Source of the DNA: Siphonodentalium dalli
Taxonomy: Eukaryota; Mollusca; Scaphopoda; Gadilida; Siphonodentaliidae
Reading direction: 5' to 3'
Assembly: GCA_032622095.1 (NCBI GenBank)
Contig: CP136065.1
Location: forward strand, 18,962,134-19,026,133
DNA: 64,000 nucleotides
A model generated the notes under the pieces. The model was not told the DNA's origin and ran no database searches. It saw only the letters and a program-made list of their open reading frames with translations. Positions 34,480 to 45,799 of the stretch are shown here, in pieces; positions within the stretch are counted from its first letter, which is position 1; every line of letters begins with the position of its first letter. The position numbers were made by a program, and so were the translations under genes.

Positions 34480-34998
34480 CAATTTCTTTGAGTAAATAAA
34501 TACGTGTTTGCGCAGAAAACAGAATCGCATTCATAAGGACGGGTCTCTTCAAGATATGACGCATACAATCAGCCACGCAACGGTTCTGTTTTCTTAATTA
34601 TTTCCATTGGCTGTATAATATATATTCCATGTATGTATATATTCTTCTCCTACAAGGAGGTATACAATACAATATATTATATTTTACAACCAACATAAAA
34701 GTACTAAGAATAGATAACATATTGACACTTGTCAATCATTCCAAAATTAATAAAGTAGTGACATTCTTCAAATACAAATTTTCTCACAGCTAAGAAGCAA
34801 CCGCATGTTGGATCATCTCTGGAAGGCGCTCCACACTATATCTCCCATAACTTCTCACCATGTAAATAAGTTTGTACCGTCATCTTGATCACATGTGTGT
34901 TACAATATTGTCTTAGGAGAGGGGCTTCATAAGTTGCAAAAACTTGTGCCCCAATCCCTTTGGTATATTTTGCAAATAAAATATGTTTCAAGTCAAGT
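34480..34998 (+). mobile_element. LINE 3' untranslated region and tail, copy 1
   Basis: The last about 190 bp recur at 37570-37760. They contain GGGGC...ATAAGTT-GCAAA-AACTT..GCCCC, a stem-loop, followed by AATCCCTTT, GCAAATAAAATATGTTTCAA and GTCAAGTC. Stem-loops just before a short repeat tail are typical LINE 3' recognition structures. Placement directly downstream of the reverse-transcriptase remnant suggests one element, though a junction between two LINEs cannot be excluded. Confidence 0.6.
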
Positions 34999-34999
34999 C

Positions 35000-35410
35000 A
35001 GCGCGTGACTCGCGTGAGTATTCGTGGGTTCTTCATTTGACCAACAGTCGAAACCAAAAATGAAGCAAAAAAGGTACGTATATACGGATAGTATACACGT
35101 CTAGATACAATTCGAGCTAATGTTAATTATGATGTCCGTGTTAGTGTTCTGCCAGCGTTCGGGCAGCAAACAGAGCGAAAGCTACCGCAAGGTGTTAGCT
35201 CTCTTTAATCGATTATAGGCCAGGTGTTACGACGTTGCAAAGGGTGCGCTAACTGCTCAAGACAATTATTGGACGCACAAGTGTTTAACGGCTGTTCCAC
35301 CAGCCGACTTAATTATGTCGGTACATTGCATATCAGAACGCGAATATTCTACCTCTTATCTTCTTGATGACTGATGGATTGGTTTAGTCATGATAATGGG
35401 CGAAAGTATT
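35000..35410. other. No recognisable feature
   Basis: Contains a short inverted motif near 35290-35310 (AACGGCTG...CAGCCG) and nothing coding. Confidence 0.35.
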
Positions 35411-35417
35411 CTACAAG

Positions 35418-35852
35418 TGTGACCCGCCATATCAAATCCAGTCGGAAGTCGGGATTTTTTTACCATGTGCCAATGCATTCTCTTATATATGCGAGTCGAC
35501 CATAGGTCGCCTCGCATATATAAGAGAATGCATTGGCCTAACAATGTTTTATCATTTTTTAGGACATAAAATAAAAAAACATCCATTACCCTGCAGGGAG
35601 CCCCACACATATATAGAAGCATATAGAAGAGTGTCGTCTGCTCATGTTTGTCTGGGGGCTCTGTATGGGTGAAATTATAAAATTGTTAAAGAATACAAGA
35701 AAAAATTATTAAAATTGTAAAAAATTGTTAGGCCAATGCATTCTCTTATGTATGCGAGGCGACCTATGGTCGACTCGCATATATAAGAGAATGCATTGGC
35801 ACAGGATACAAAAAATCCCGACTTACGACTGGATTTGATATGGCGGGTCACA
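35418..35852 (-). mobile_element. Paired-palindrome element type II, copy 1
   Basis: The outer inverted repeats start TGTGACCCGCCATATCAAAT and are about 43 bp long, ending in GTCGGGATTTTTT. Palindromes lie at 35469-35537 and 35732-35800. The spacer carries CCATTACCCTGCAGGGAGCC and GTCGTCTGCTCATG in the opposite orientation to the copies at 38542 and 61809. No transposase. Confidence 0.85.
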
Positions 35853-36590
35853 AGTGTCGAGTTCATATGCTGGTGCCAAATCATTTCATCGAATGTCTCT
35901 ATAGTCACAAGAACATTTAAACGACTTTCAAAAGAAAAAAAAACGAAGTACAGAAAACAAAACAAAAACACACACGCAATTCACTAGATTGGACTATTCT
36001 ATAAACTAGCGAGTTTATTTGTGGAGGTGTGGTGGTCAAGGCGTCTGAAGGCATTATGGTCACTAGCCGTGAAAGCGCGCTTACCCGTCTATGTGGTCAA
36101 ATGTCTATAGCCGTAAGTTGATAGTCAATACCAATAAAAGCGACAACCGATGGTATGTATATATAGTTGTTGAAACTCACTCGTTGTAAACCACATGCAC
36201 TATAGCATGATCCAATACGGAAAAATACGACTGATGTAGTTTCAAATTCAAATGGTGGTTGTTATGTACACATATATTTAATTCAGATATACATCAATAC
36301 ATTAAACATACAACGGTTGTGTACTAAAATAGGCCATGCATGATAGCTTCGAGAATATAGCGTCCCAATCTCCGCGACCGTCTTTTATGACAAATAATGT
36401 TATATCTCTTGGACGTATAGTGCTTGTGCGTGTCTAGCAGATTATCCCCAGCGGAGTGATTCCTGGAACTTTAAAATGTAACAACTGCTGGGGATTCCAT
36501 TAGTTTATTGAAGGATTACAGTCTATTAGTCAAAGGACATGGAACATTGCCACGTGACGACAATCTTCCACTCCGATCAATTATCGAAAG
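35853..36590. other. No recognisable feature
   Basis: AT-rich sequence between a type II element and a minisatellite. Confidence 0.4.
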
Positions 36591-36593
36591 GAA

Positions 36594-37195
36594 AGGTGTA
36601 TACCCTGATGTATGGTTCCGAAAGGAGAACTATACACCCTGCCGTGTGGTTCCGAAGGGAGAACTATAAACCCTGCCGTGTGGTTCCGAAAGGAGAACTA
36701 TAAACCATGCCGTGTGGTTCCGAAAGGAGAACTATAAACCCCGCCGTGTGGTTCCGAAAGGAGAACTATAAACCCTGCCGTGTGGTTCCGAAGGAGAACT
36801 ATAAACCCCGCCGTGTGGTTCCGAAAGTAGAACTATAAACCCTGCCGTGTGGTTCCGAAAGGAGAACTATAAACCCTGCCGTGTGGTTCCGAAAGGAGAA
36901 CTATAAACCCTGCCGTGTGGTTCCGAAAGGAGAACTATAAACCCTGCCGTGTAGTTCCGAGAGGAGAACTATATATATAAACCCTGCCGTGTGGTTCCGA
37001 AAGGAGAATTATAAACCCTGTCGTGTGGTTCCGAAAGGAGAACTATAAACCCTGCCGTGTGGTTCCGAAAGGAGAACTATAAACCCTGCCGTGTGGTTCC
37101 GAGAGGAGAACTATATAAACCCTGCCGTGTGGTTCCGAAAGGAGAACTATAAACCCTGCCGTGTGGTTCCGAAAGTAGAGGTGTATACTCGTTAT
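36594..37195. repeat. 34-bp minisatellite
   Basis: The unit is GTGTGGTTCCGAAAGGAGAA followed by CTATAAACCCTGCC, repeated about 17 times with occasional single-base changes and short insertions (for example ATAT near 36972). The short minus-strand frame through it is a product of the repeat. Confidence 0.95.
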
Positions 37196-37569
37196 GTGAT
37201 ACCACGGTGTAGGTAAAGTAAATGGCCAACGAAACTTGCGTACACGAGAAGACTTCTTACCCACCGGAAGCTGGTAGAAGCTAATGGCGGGTAGACCACC
37301 CTAACGTGAAGGAAGTTTATGTTAAAGGTGCTTCCGAAATTTCAATTTTTATTGTGGCAGTTATCTCACAAATGGCCCAACCTCCCCCACAAACATTCAC
37401 GTTCTTTTTAATTGTCAGTACTGTCTTCCAGAGCGCTACAAAAAAACAAAAACGAGTATATGACTGTCTACTATTACTTTTTTCTAACCTCCGAACATAC
37501 ACCAATAGATTATATAAGCACTCGTTTATCGTGCCAAATATTCATAATGTAGCCACATTGTTTTAAACG

Positions 37570-37762
37570 CAAATCTCCACAACATCTGGAAGGCAATACA
37601 AATTATATATCTCAAAACTGATCATCATGTAAATACGTCTACACCGTCATCTTGATTACATGTATGTTATAATTGTATCGGGAGAGGGGCGTTATAAGTT
37701 GTAAAAACTTGTGCCCCAATCCCTTTTTTATATTAAGCAAATAAAATATGTTTCAAGTCCAG
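37570..37762 (+). mobile_element. LINE 3' tail, copy 2
   Basis: Collinear with 34812-34996: ACCGTCATCTTGAT.ACATGT, GGAGAGGGGC, ATAAGTTGTAAAAACTTGTGCC, then CAAATAAAATATGTTTCAAG. The stem-loop is preserved despite base changes. No reverse-transcriptase sequence precedes it, so the copy is strongly 5'-truncated. Confidence 0.65.
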
Positions 37763-37764
37763 AA

Positions 37765-38540
37765 GGAAGTTTCAGAAACAGTCAGAGAGAGAGAGTTGCA
37801 ATAAAATAAACAAGAATGCTCCGCTTCCTTCCGCTTATCGCGTTTCCATTTATTAGTTTGGCATCCTTATTCATAGCTTCGCACAATTTATATAATATTT
37901 GAGAGTATATTTGTGTATTCCCCCTGTACACTAGATACAATGTACATGTATGTTCATGCCAGTTCGCGTGATGTCATCGCCAGTTCGCGTGATGTCATCA
38001 TTATTTGGCCTTAACGATATATAAATCATATCGCGATATATGAATTTATCGTGCGTTGAAAATGAAACGCTCTTTACGTTCAGTTATACTGATTGCTTAT
38101 GAGTGTCTGTTGAGACACTATGTGTGTCTGTTGAGAACTTTTCTGAATTCCAAGATAAATCACACTATCGCAGACATGCGTCGTTATTTACATGTTTTCA
38201 GATATTGAGTTTCCTCGAAAATGGAGCAATCCATCACACGGTATTGTTAATTATCGTGTTCCTTCCTATATTTATCGTCCCGTGGATTCCGAATATTCCC
38301 GCTTCGTGCACGTGATAAAAAACACAAAATTCTTCCAACTCATTTTATGAATCATTGATTTTAGGAGTGCATCTCATTCGTTTAAATTAGATAGATTTAA
38401 TAGGAATACACGCTGTTCTGTTATGACTATGAAGCGTGCATGCATGCGTGCACTCAATAATTTGTTTCTGTTCCAGAGCGGCTTGTTGAATTTAAAGCTA
38501 ATCTTCCCGAAATAGTCGTGACAAAATCCATAAACTATAT
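37765..38540. other. No gene; small duplication
   Basis: GCCAGTTCGCGTGATGTCAT is duplicated in tandem near 37958-37999. AACGCTCTTTACG, a copy of the recurrent motif, lies at about 38068. Confidence 0.5.
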
Positions 38541-38541
38541 A

Positions 38542-39002
38542 TGTGACCCACCATATCAAATCCAGTCGTAAGTCGGGATTTTTTGTTACCCTGTGCCAAT
38601 GCATTCTCTTATATATGCGAGTCGACCATAGGTCGCCTCGCATATATAAGAGAATGCATTGGCCTAACAATTTTTTACAATTTTAATAATTTGTTCTTGT
38701 ATTCTTTAACAATTTTATAATTTCACCCATACAGAGCCCCAGACAAACATGAGCAGACGACACTCTTCTATATGCTTCTATAGATGTGTGGGGCTCCCTG
38801 CAGGGTAATGGATGTTTCTTATTTTATGTCCTAAAAATTGTAAGAAACATTTATTTAAAAACAATGATAAAAAATTGTTAGGCCAATGCATTCTCTTATA
38901 TATGCGAGGCGACCTATGGTCGACTCGCATATATAAGAGAATGCATTGGCACAGGGTAAAAAAAATCCCGACTTACGACTGGATTTGATATGGTGGGTCA
39001 CA
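38542..39002 (+). mobile_element. Paired-palindrome element type II, copy 2
   Basis: The best-preserved type II copy: TGTGACCCACCATATCAAAT and its mirror ATTTGATATGGTGGGTCACA, palindromes 38595-38663 and 38882-38950, and a spacer with GAGCCCCAGACAAACATGAG and CTCCCTGCAGGGTAATGG. TATA lies on each side, consistent with a TA target duplication. Confidence 0.88.
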
Positions 39003-39480
39003 TATACGGAAGCTACCGAAATCAGACCGACTTGAGCGCATGTTTCTGCGGCTTCGATACCTCACATAATTTAGCACGGATGCTGAAGCTGTGTCATTCG
39101 TATCATCTTGTACATGAATAGTAGGGACAATGCACGATCCGTCGAGTAATGATTAAATCCATCATCACAATTCATTATATCAGTTTGGCCCAATCCCCAA
39201 TACGTTTGCTACACGTACTTTTGCCTGAACGTACTGCGATTAACTGAACAGTAACATGCATGTGGGATTGTAAGGCAATTTCACAACACCGTAGATGTAA
39301 ATATACCTGTGCTCCATATATATTGAATACGTTATTATAATTAGACGAAAATATTGGAATGTCTGATGAGCTGATAAAGGGGAGATTTGTCGTAATCGGA
39401 TGTCAGGACAATTTGTCAGTTCCTCGCCGGGGATAGGTGGCTTTGTGTAGTAGAGTGATTTCTGAGTGAAATTAAACCAC
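39003..39480. other. No recognisable feature
   Basis: No array or terminal repeat, and no coding signature in a 92-codon minus-strand frame at 39240-39518. Confidence 0.4.
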
Positions 39481-39529
39481 ACAGCGGTCTTTCCCATTGT
39501 GGTTGATGTCTGTGCCAAGTTTCACGGAC

Positions 39530-39645
39530 AATGATAAAAAAAAGACTGAGAAAAACTCCGGACAAATTTGTGTCCACGGACGGAAGAACGGACCGACAAG
39601 CTGATTCCAGTATACCCCCATAACTTCGTTGCGGGGGTATAACTA
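39530..39645 (+). repeat. Repeat terminus with CCCCC/GGGGG hairpin
   Basis: CTCCGGACAAATTTGTG and CGGACGGAAGAACGGACC are followed by the hairpin TATACCCCC...GGGGGTATA (39611-39641, 13-nt loop). GGACGG tails ending in such a hairpin mark the end of common invertebrate DNA repeats. The other end was not found. Confidence 0.5.
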
Positions 39646-39649
39646 CACA

Positions 39650-40240
39650 GGTTGAAAATATTATTATGTTTGTCCCTTTCGGTACAAAGAACTGCTAGAA
39701 TAATTAATAATTGTCTTGCTCTATGGGAGGAGGCTTCATTTGTATCATAAAGTTTTTAATTGTATAATATAACATCACAACCCCATATATTATAATGAAG
39801 AATAAAGCAGTCTCATAAGCAAATACCAGGAACTGTTGTCAAAACGTGCGTCTGGCCGTTAAGAGCTGCAAGTCGAAGCTTGAAGGTTAGATACAACTTT
39901 AACGGCATGGGACACATGCACGCACATCAATTCGTTAAACATGTGACAGAATGTCAACGCGGAACGATTTGTGACAGAATAAGGCCCATTTGCGCTTATA
40001 TATGGGCAGAATATGAACCTGTTAATACCGCCACATAAAGTAATTGTTTGAAGCGATGTCTATGACCCCATCTATCAAATACTTAATAGGGGCAAACAGC
40101 ATATTAATATATAAATGTCCCGAGGCAATTGACGCTGAGAGCCTAAATGTTCGGTACGTTCTTCGTGATATGGACACATTTAGCCGTGCTCCGGAACCAT
40201 TTATAATTTACATTCGATATAATTGTCCTTGCGACAGGAT
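39650..40240. other. No recognisable feature
   Basis: AT-rich sequence upstream of the TTAA MITE. Confidence 0.4.
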
Positions 40241-40245
40241 TGGAC

Positions 40246-40768
40246 TTAAAGATACGGGCGGCGTTGGCGGTGGGTATGTTGTTAAAATATTCACCTACGT
40301 CAAAAACCGCCATAAACAGAAAGAATAGTAAAATATAGACATTGTTCTTACACCAATCAGAATTATGGCATAAACAGTATGTTATTGTCAATTGTTTTTC
40401 TTTTTTTTATGTAAACAAAGGCAAAAAAACGTTACGTTACATGGCCTTTGTTTAGATCCGGATATGGTAAACATAAAGAGCATTTATTTGTTACTGTTTT
40501 CCTGATATGGAAATAATAAAGAGCGTTTATATCATTTGTGTGTGATTAACCAATAGAATTGCGCTGTGTTATGTAAACAGAAGCACAACTTCTGTAACAC
40601 GAGCAGACTCTTGTTTACGTACACCATCGTACGTCTTGACGACAATATACTATTTACGCGCTGATTATGTTTGGCATATGAACAAAACTATATATATTTT
40701 AATATTCCTTCTGTTAATGGCGATTTGAACAAATAAGAATATTTCTGCAACGCCATCCGTGCCTTTAA
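40246..40768 (-). mobile_element. TTAA-flanked MITE, copy 2
   Basis: TTAA lies at 40246-40249 and 40765-40768. The left terminus reads AGATACGGGCGGCG and the right, in reverse complement, AGGCACGGATGGCG. It is inverted relative to 6111-6612. Shared blocks include GTCAAAAACCGCCATAAACAG (by reverse complement with small changes), GGTAAACATAAAGAGC and TGTGTGTGATTA. No transposase. Confidence 0.8.
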
Positions 40769-40769
40769 A

Positions 40770-42540
40770 TCAGCACGAACACGAAATCATAGCCCAGAAA
40801 TGGTACCTATAATGTGATTCCACACGATATCGGGCGTCCATATAAATAGCCCAGGAACCGAGTTCTGATCGCACCACATCTATAGATGATTATAGATATA
40901 TCGACTGGATATCGCCCTAGTTCGTGTATCTGTAATAGCATCTAGATCAATATAGTATCTCAATTTGACACTATAATTGTGCAAAGTTTTAACCCGTAAG
41001 CGCACATGTCCTTACTTCAATTGGTTATTTGTATTTAAATTGGTTCGATCCATCGTATTTAGTATCTATAATTGAATAGACACCGACGAGGAACGATTTA
41101 GACTGATATCAAGGGTGTTTATATATCGTCCACGTGTTCGTCTGCTCGACATGTGAGCCATTGGGAGGTGAATATTCTCGGAAGGAGGACCTAGATCCTG
41201 CCATGGTGTGTTTAGCCCACACAACAGTGTTTATGGTCTTATGAAAAGACACATAACATTCACTGGTTTTGTATCGCAAATTGTGATGCTTCGTTCTTCC
41301 GCTGGAAAACTTCCTCATATATACGTCCAGTTCATCGTTGTAATAACGAACCAAAGTCGGAGGTTTTGGGTCGTATATAGACTATATCTGATGTTGTGAC
41401 ATCACCAATTATTATCTAATACGACGCTGCTGTTTTGAATTTGTGCGACCACTTTCGTCGCACAGTAGATCGGTAGGCTTAAAGCATTAATGTCGTAATC
41501 GGAAACAATCTGGTTACTGTCTCTTTCGATTACTGGTATTGCAAATGAGAATTATGCACATTGAATTACAATGTAAGTTCAATCATAGTGGTAGTAACGG
41601 GTAGTTTACTCTTTATTGAGAAAATAAGAAACAATAAATAAGGACACTATAGTAACTACAGTCTATACACATTGTGGGCTTTTTAAAGTACAGCACTTGG
41701 TACTGTACGACACTGTGCGACACGAAATAACATATATTTAATATGGAATTAATAGTTAGCATAAGACTACATAGTACATATACATGCATGTGATACTCCA
41801 TAAATATCATACCATTTTCTGGAATCGAAGGTAAACACATATAATTATGAACAAAGCAGACGATACATTCATGCAGGTTGAGGCGAACTCGGTCAATGGG
41901 GAAAGCTACACGATGAAGTTGTTCGTCGATTTTTAGTTGAAATCGACACGGTGACATCTTATGAATGAAATGAACAGCTACGAAATGGACACACTTCTCC
42001 ATATAGTATCTCAGCCGCAGCGCTCACACAGCGTCACGAAAAATATTGCTTAAATTCAGAAAACAAATTCCCGTTCCCCTCTCGACAAGGTATAACTATA
42101 TTTTCACTTTAATGTTGGTAGTTTATGCCATGTATAGCCTAGCTGTCAATTAAGACTACCCGAAAGTACGATAGCCTAATTTATACTCGAAACTACGATT
42201 GGGATCCATTCTTTCGACGAACCGTTGTGCATGTGCGGAGTGTAATTACTGATAATCACCCTAGGAAACATAGGCTTTTGTGAATCTTATTTGGTGGGAA
42301 TACCAGGGAATCTATAAACTAATTTTGATAACAAAAAATTAATTAAAAGCCACAGCTACCCTCATATGAGTGGTTTAGCTGTGGTTCGTTATTGCGCTAG
42401 CGTATGGTCATATTACATGTACGTTCATGTTGGCGATGTACGTATTTATTTTACCGTTTATAGCGTATACTTTACACTTATTATGTACATTTCCTGATTT
42501 CACCAGCTACAATGCTATATAATAGGTGAAATACCTTAAA
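40770..42540. other. No recognisable feature
   Basis: About 1.8 kb without an array or terminal repeat that I can see. The 129-codon minus-strand frame at 41613-42002 has random-like composition. Confidence 0.4.
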
Positions 42541-42557
42541 TGTCCAGATATTATACA

Positions 42558-44075
42558 CTAGCTGATTTACCCGTCGGTGCACGGTCGATGTGTGGCAAAA
42601 TGAAATATATTAAAGAACGTTTATTGTTGCGGTAGTTTGTTCCGATAAGGTCGGTTGGAGTCGTGAACAAACCTATGTTACCCAGAGGGCCGAAATACAC
42701 GACCACACCAATTTCCAATCAGACAGGATAGGATAGGATATCTTATTTCCAATACACATATATATTACATAATAATGATGAAAATATGGATATTTATGTC
42801 GTAAATTTTGGGGAATGGCATAGTCTGGTAAGACTGTCTTCCTGCCATCCTCATTATGGTGAATATAGAAATTAATAACAATAGTAACAACCAAAGCTTT
42901 CTGAGAATCGCGATGCCCATGCGGATATGACATCATAATATCAAAACGCCATGGAAGTCATGACCCAGCCCATGTTACCAAGAATGCTGAAATACATGAC
43001 CATACCAAATTTCAGTGCTCTCGGTCAAGTGGTTCCCGAGAAACAGTTTTGTCCTTGCGATATGACGTCATAGCAACAAAAAGTGATGTCGGGTGGAGTC
43101 CGGGCCAAGCTAATGTTACCATGAGATCCGAAATACATGCTCGTACCAAACTTCAGTGCGACCAGGCAAGTATTTACCTGAGGAACCGTTTTGCCCGTGC
43201 GGATATTACAATGTGCGTCATAACGTCAAAATGTTGTTCGTGAGTCTCTTGACGTATATAATGCTCTCGCCGACCGCTCTCTTTGTCCTGTTTGTCCGTT
43301 GTTATGTTGTTCCATGGATTCTCGTCGAAGAGAGTCAGCTGAACTGGAACGCAAACTGCCTAGTCGTTGTTGTCGCTCTTCGATAGTTTCTGTCTCCAGT
43401 GCATGTTGGGAGGTAACCCGATGCCTGCTCAATCGATTATCTGTATCGTCGCTTGATTCCCGGTCTCTCTTTGCTCGCAGTTCTCTTGCCTTCTGAGAAG
43501 ATTTGGATAAGCCTTCTTCTTAGGAGGCATCTCGACGGAATATTTAAGAGTATACACAGAGCGTGCCGCAGTGGCATATACGCTAAACTATAAAGAGCGT
43601 AAATATCGTTAGGAGAAACATAAAGAGCGTTCATGTCGTGCTATTTTGTTCGGTATGTGACTGCGCACTGATAAAGAGTCCTTGTTTGTCCAGATAAGGT
43701 AAAGATAAAGAGCGTTTCCAAATTTCAATAGTTTGTTCCTGAGAAACCGTTTGCCCGTACGGATATGACGTCATGGCATCAAAAGGTGATGTCGGGGGAG
43801 TCCGGGCCAAGCTCACGTTGCCCGGAGAGTCTGAATACACGCCCGTGCCAAAGTTCAGTGAAGTCAGGCCAGTAGTTCCCGATAAACCTGGTTGCCCGAG
43901 CGCATATGACGTCAAAACGCGACGTCGTACAGACGGGACCCAGACCATGTTACCCAGAGTGTCCCTTTCATGTATAAAATATCCCTGGGTACGAAGTTTC
44001 GATTGGATACGCCCATAAATGGACGAGATTACCTCGTGCAAACATAGATACATCTGTTGAACAATTGTATATAGA
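42558..44075 (-). mobile_element. Probable reverse-oriented Helitron
   Basis: On the minus strand the element ends in CTAG followed by T (42561 to 42558). A small hairpin built on CCGT/ACGG lies about ten bases before it. The proposed start, TCTATATACAATTGTTC after an A, lies at 44075 and is less certain. Between them are imperfect repeats of about 135-140 bp sharing ATGTTACC, GAAATACA and GATGTCGGG.GGAGTCCGGG, plus an N-terminal Helitron-type reading frame. No helicase domain remains, so it is internally deleted. Confidence 0.6.
43226..43530 (-). pseudogene. Helitron protein N-terminal remnant
   Basis: A start codon at 43530-43528 opens MPPKKKAYP. A one-base frame change near 43505 is needed to continue into QKARELRAKRDRESSDD, then LSRHR, ETIEERQQRLGSLR and SLRRESMEQ, with a stop at 43226-43228. 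Arginine-rich repeats with ET(P/I)EER..RL in this position are characteristic of the N-terminal region of animal Helitron proteins. The Rep and helicase domains are absent. The assignment rests on motif style and on the Helitron-like 3' end of the surrounding element. Confidence 0.5.
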
Positions 44076-44229
44076 TACGATGACTGAAATTTGCATTTGA
44101 GAATAACAAGTTGAAACCCGTTGTATGAGTATGATTTGTTATTATATATGATTTGTTATTATATATGTCATATTCATGCGAATATCTGTATATTTCTGTC
44201 TCGGACTGTACTTCTTCCGAAGAGTAATA

Positions 44230-44619
44230 TTAACTCTTTACCCAACAAACCGGCCAAAAACGCCCAAATAAAGCTTCAACAGCCTAAAATATCTTCGGTC
44301 TGTCTCAATAAAACCATACAAATATGGATATCATTGGAACCGGCTCATTGACCACATTGTGATGGTTACAGTTATGCCCTGTGCCAATGCATTCTCTTAT
44401 ATATGCGAGTCGACCATAGGTCGCCTCGCATATATAAGAGAATGCATTGGCCTAAAAAAAATCTTTTTTTAACATTTTTTCTTACATTCTTTAACAATTT
44501 TATAATTTTTAATGTGTTAAGCCAATGCATTCTCTTATATATGCGAGGCGACCTATGGTCGACTCGCATATATAAGAAAATGCATTGGGACAGGGCCGTT
44601 CTGTTTGGTAAAGGGTTAA
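44230..44619 (+). mobile_element. Paired-palindrome element type I, copy 3
   Basis: TTAA at 44230-44233 and 44616-44619, with ends CTCTTTACCCAACA and GGTAAAGGG. Palindromes lie at 44383-44451 and 44521-44589, the second with one changed base at its edge (GGGA for GGCA). The long left flank with AAAATATCTTCGGTCTGTCT is present. Confidence 0.87.
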
Positions 44620-45446
44620 TGAATATCAATATGTGTATAATAAGTGAACTTTTCAGGCATTATAGTTAACCAAATAATTTAAGGAATACGTGATTAATAA
44701 CTGATTACACCTTTTAATGTAATATATATGCGTTTGTTATATGTCGGCAATGGCATGTCACGATTTCTTTCAATTCGTTTCTTATCAACATGTATTGTAC
44801 AGGTAAATGTATAACAATTATTCGATGAGATTACTGGTGCCATGATTACTCCGTACATGTGTAACAATTTATATGCCCACGATTAACATTGATTATAATG
44901 GGATATAATTATACACTTCATATACTAGTAATAGCAAATTGCAGAACTCTGTGACAATTTGTGTCTGCCAAATTGCCAGATATATTTAATACGTTGGCCC
45001 ATGCACGTAACCCATTATAGGTTACACCTATCATATATGTAGTTAGGACATAATAACTGTTCATGAAACAATTGTGGAGCGATTTTACTGCTGCAGTTAT
45101 AGGGTGAATACATTTGCATGCGCCTCGTGCAACAAAAACCTGCTATTCATCAATTGCAGTTGGCGAGATCCGTGTTAGATTGTTGGATTCGACTAATTAG
45201 CATGGAATTGCATCATGATTCTATCAAGTTTCGCATTTGGTGCAACCATCCTGATTGATACCCTGGAGTTAGTCTGGCTGCTGGCAGCATGCGTGGTGAA
45301 AACAATTGATTCGATGAGACAAATGCAATATCCTTGAAATTTTAAGGGGTCATAATTGTGGATTTCCCAAAATTAGTAACACATTTTACTAGTGCGCGCA
45401 GCTCTACATTCACCACTGGTGTGAGTTAAATCTGGAACAACACACT
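44620..45446. other. No recognisable feature
   Basis: AT-rich sequence between two type I elements that share orientation. Confidence 0.4.
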
Positions 45447-45799
45447 TTAACCCTTTACCCAACAAAACGGCCAAAACCGGCCAAATAAAGCTTCAACAGC
45501 CAAAAATATCTTCGGTCTGTCTCAATAGAACCATACAAATATGGATATCATTGGAACCGGCTCCTTGTGATAGTGACAGTTATGCCCTGTGCCAATGCAT
45601 TCTCTAATATATGCGAGTCGACCATAGGTCGCCTCGCATATATAAGAGAATGCATTGGCCTAAAAAAAAATTCTTACATTCTTTAACAATTTTATAATTT
45701 TTAATGTGTTAAGCCAATGCATTCTCTTATATATGCGAGGCGACCTATGGTCGACTCGCATATATAAGAGAATGCTTTGGCACAGGGCCAAAGGGTTAA
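45447..45799 (+). mobile_element. Paired-palindrome element type I, copy 4
   Basis: TTAA at 45447-45450 and 45796-45799. The left end is CCCTTTACCCAACA; the right end is shortened to AAAGGG by a deletion next to the second palindrome. Palindromes lie at 45591-45659 and 45713-45781; the spacer is the shortest of the set. Confidence 0.87.

Noticed and set aside
36594-37195. CRISPR-like array
   Set aside because: Units are contiguous with no unique spacers, and the genome is eukaryotic; it is a minisatellite. The same applies to the arrays at 13644, 27101, 28280 and 33267.
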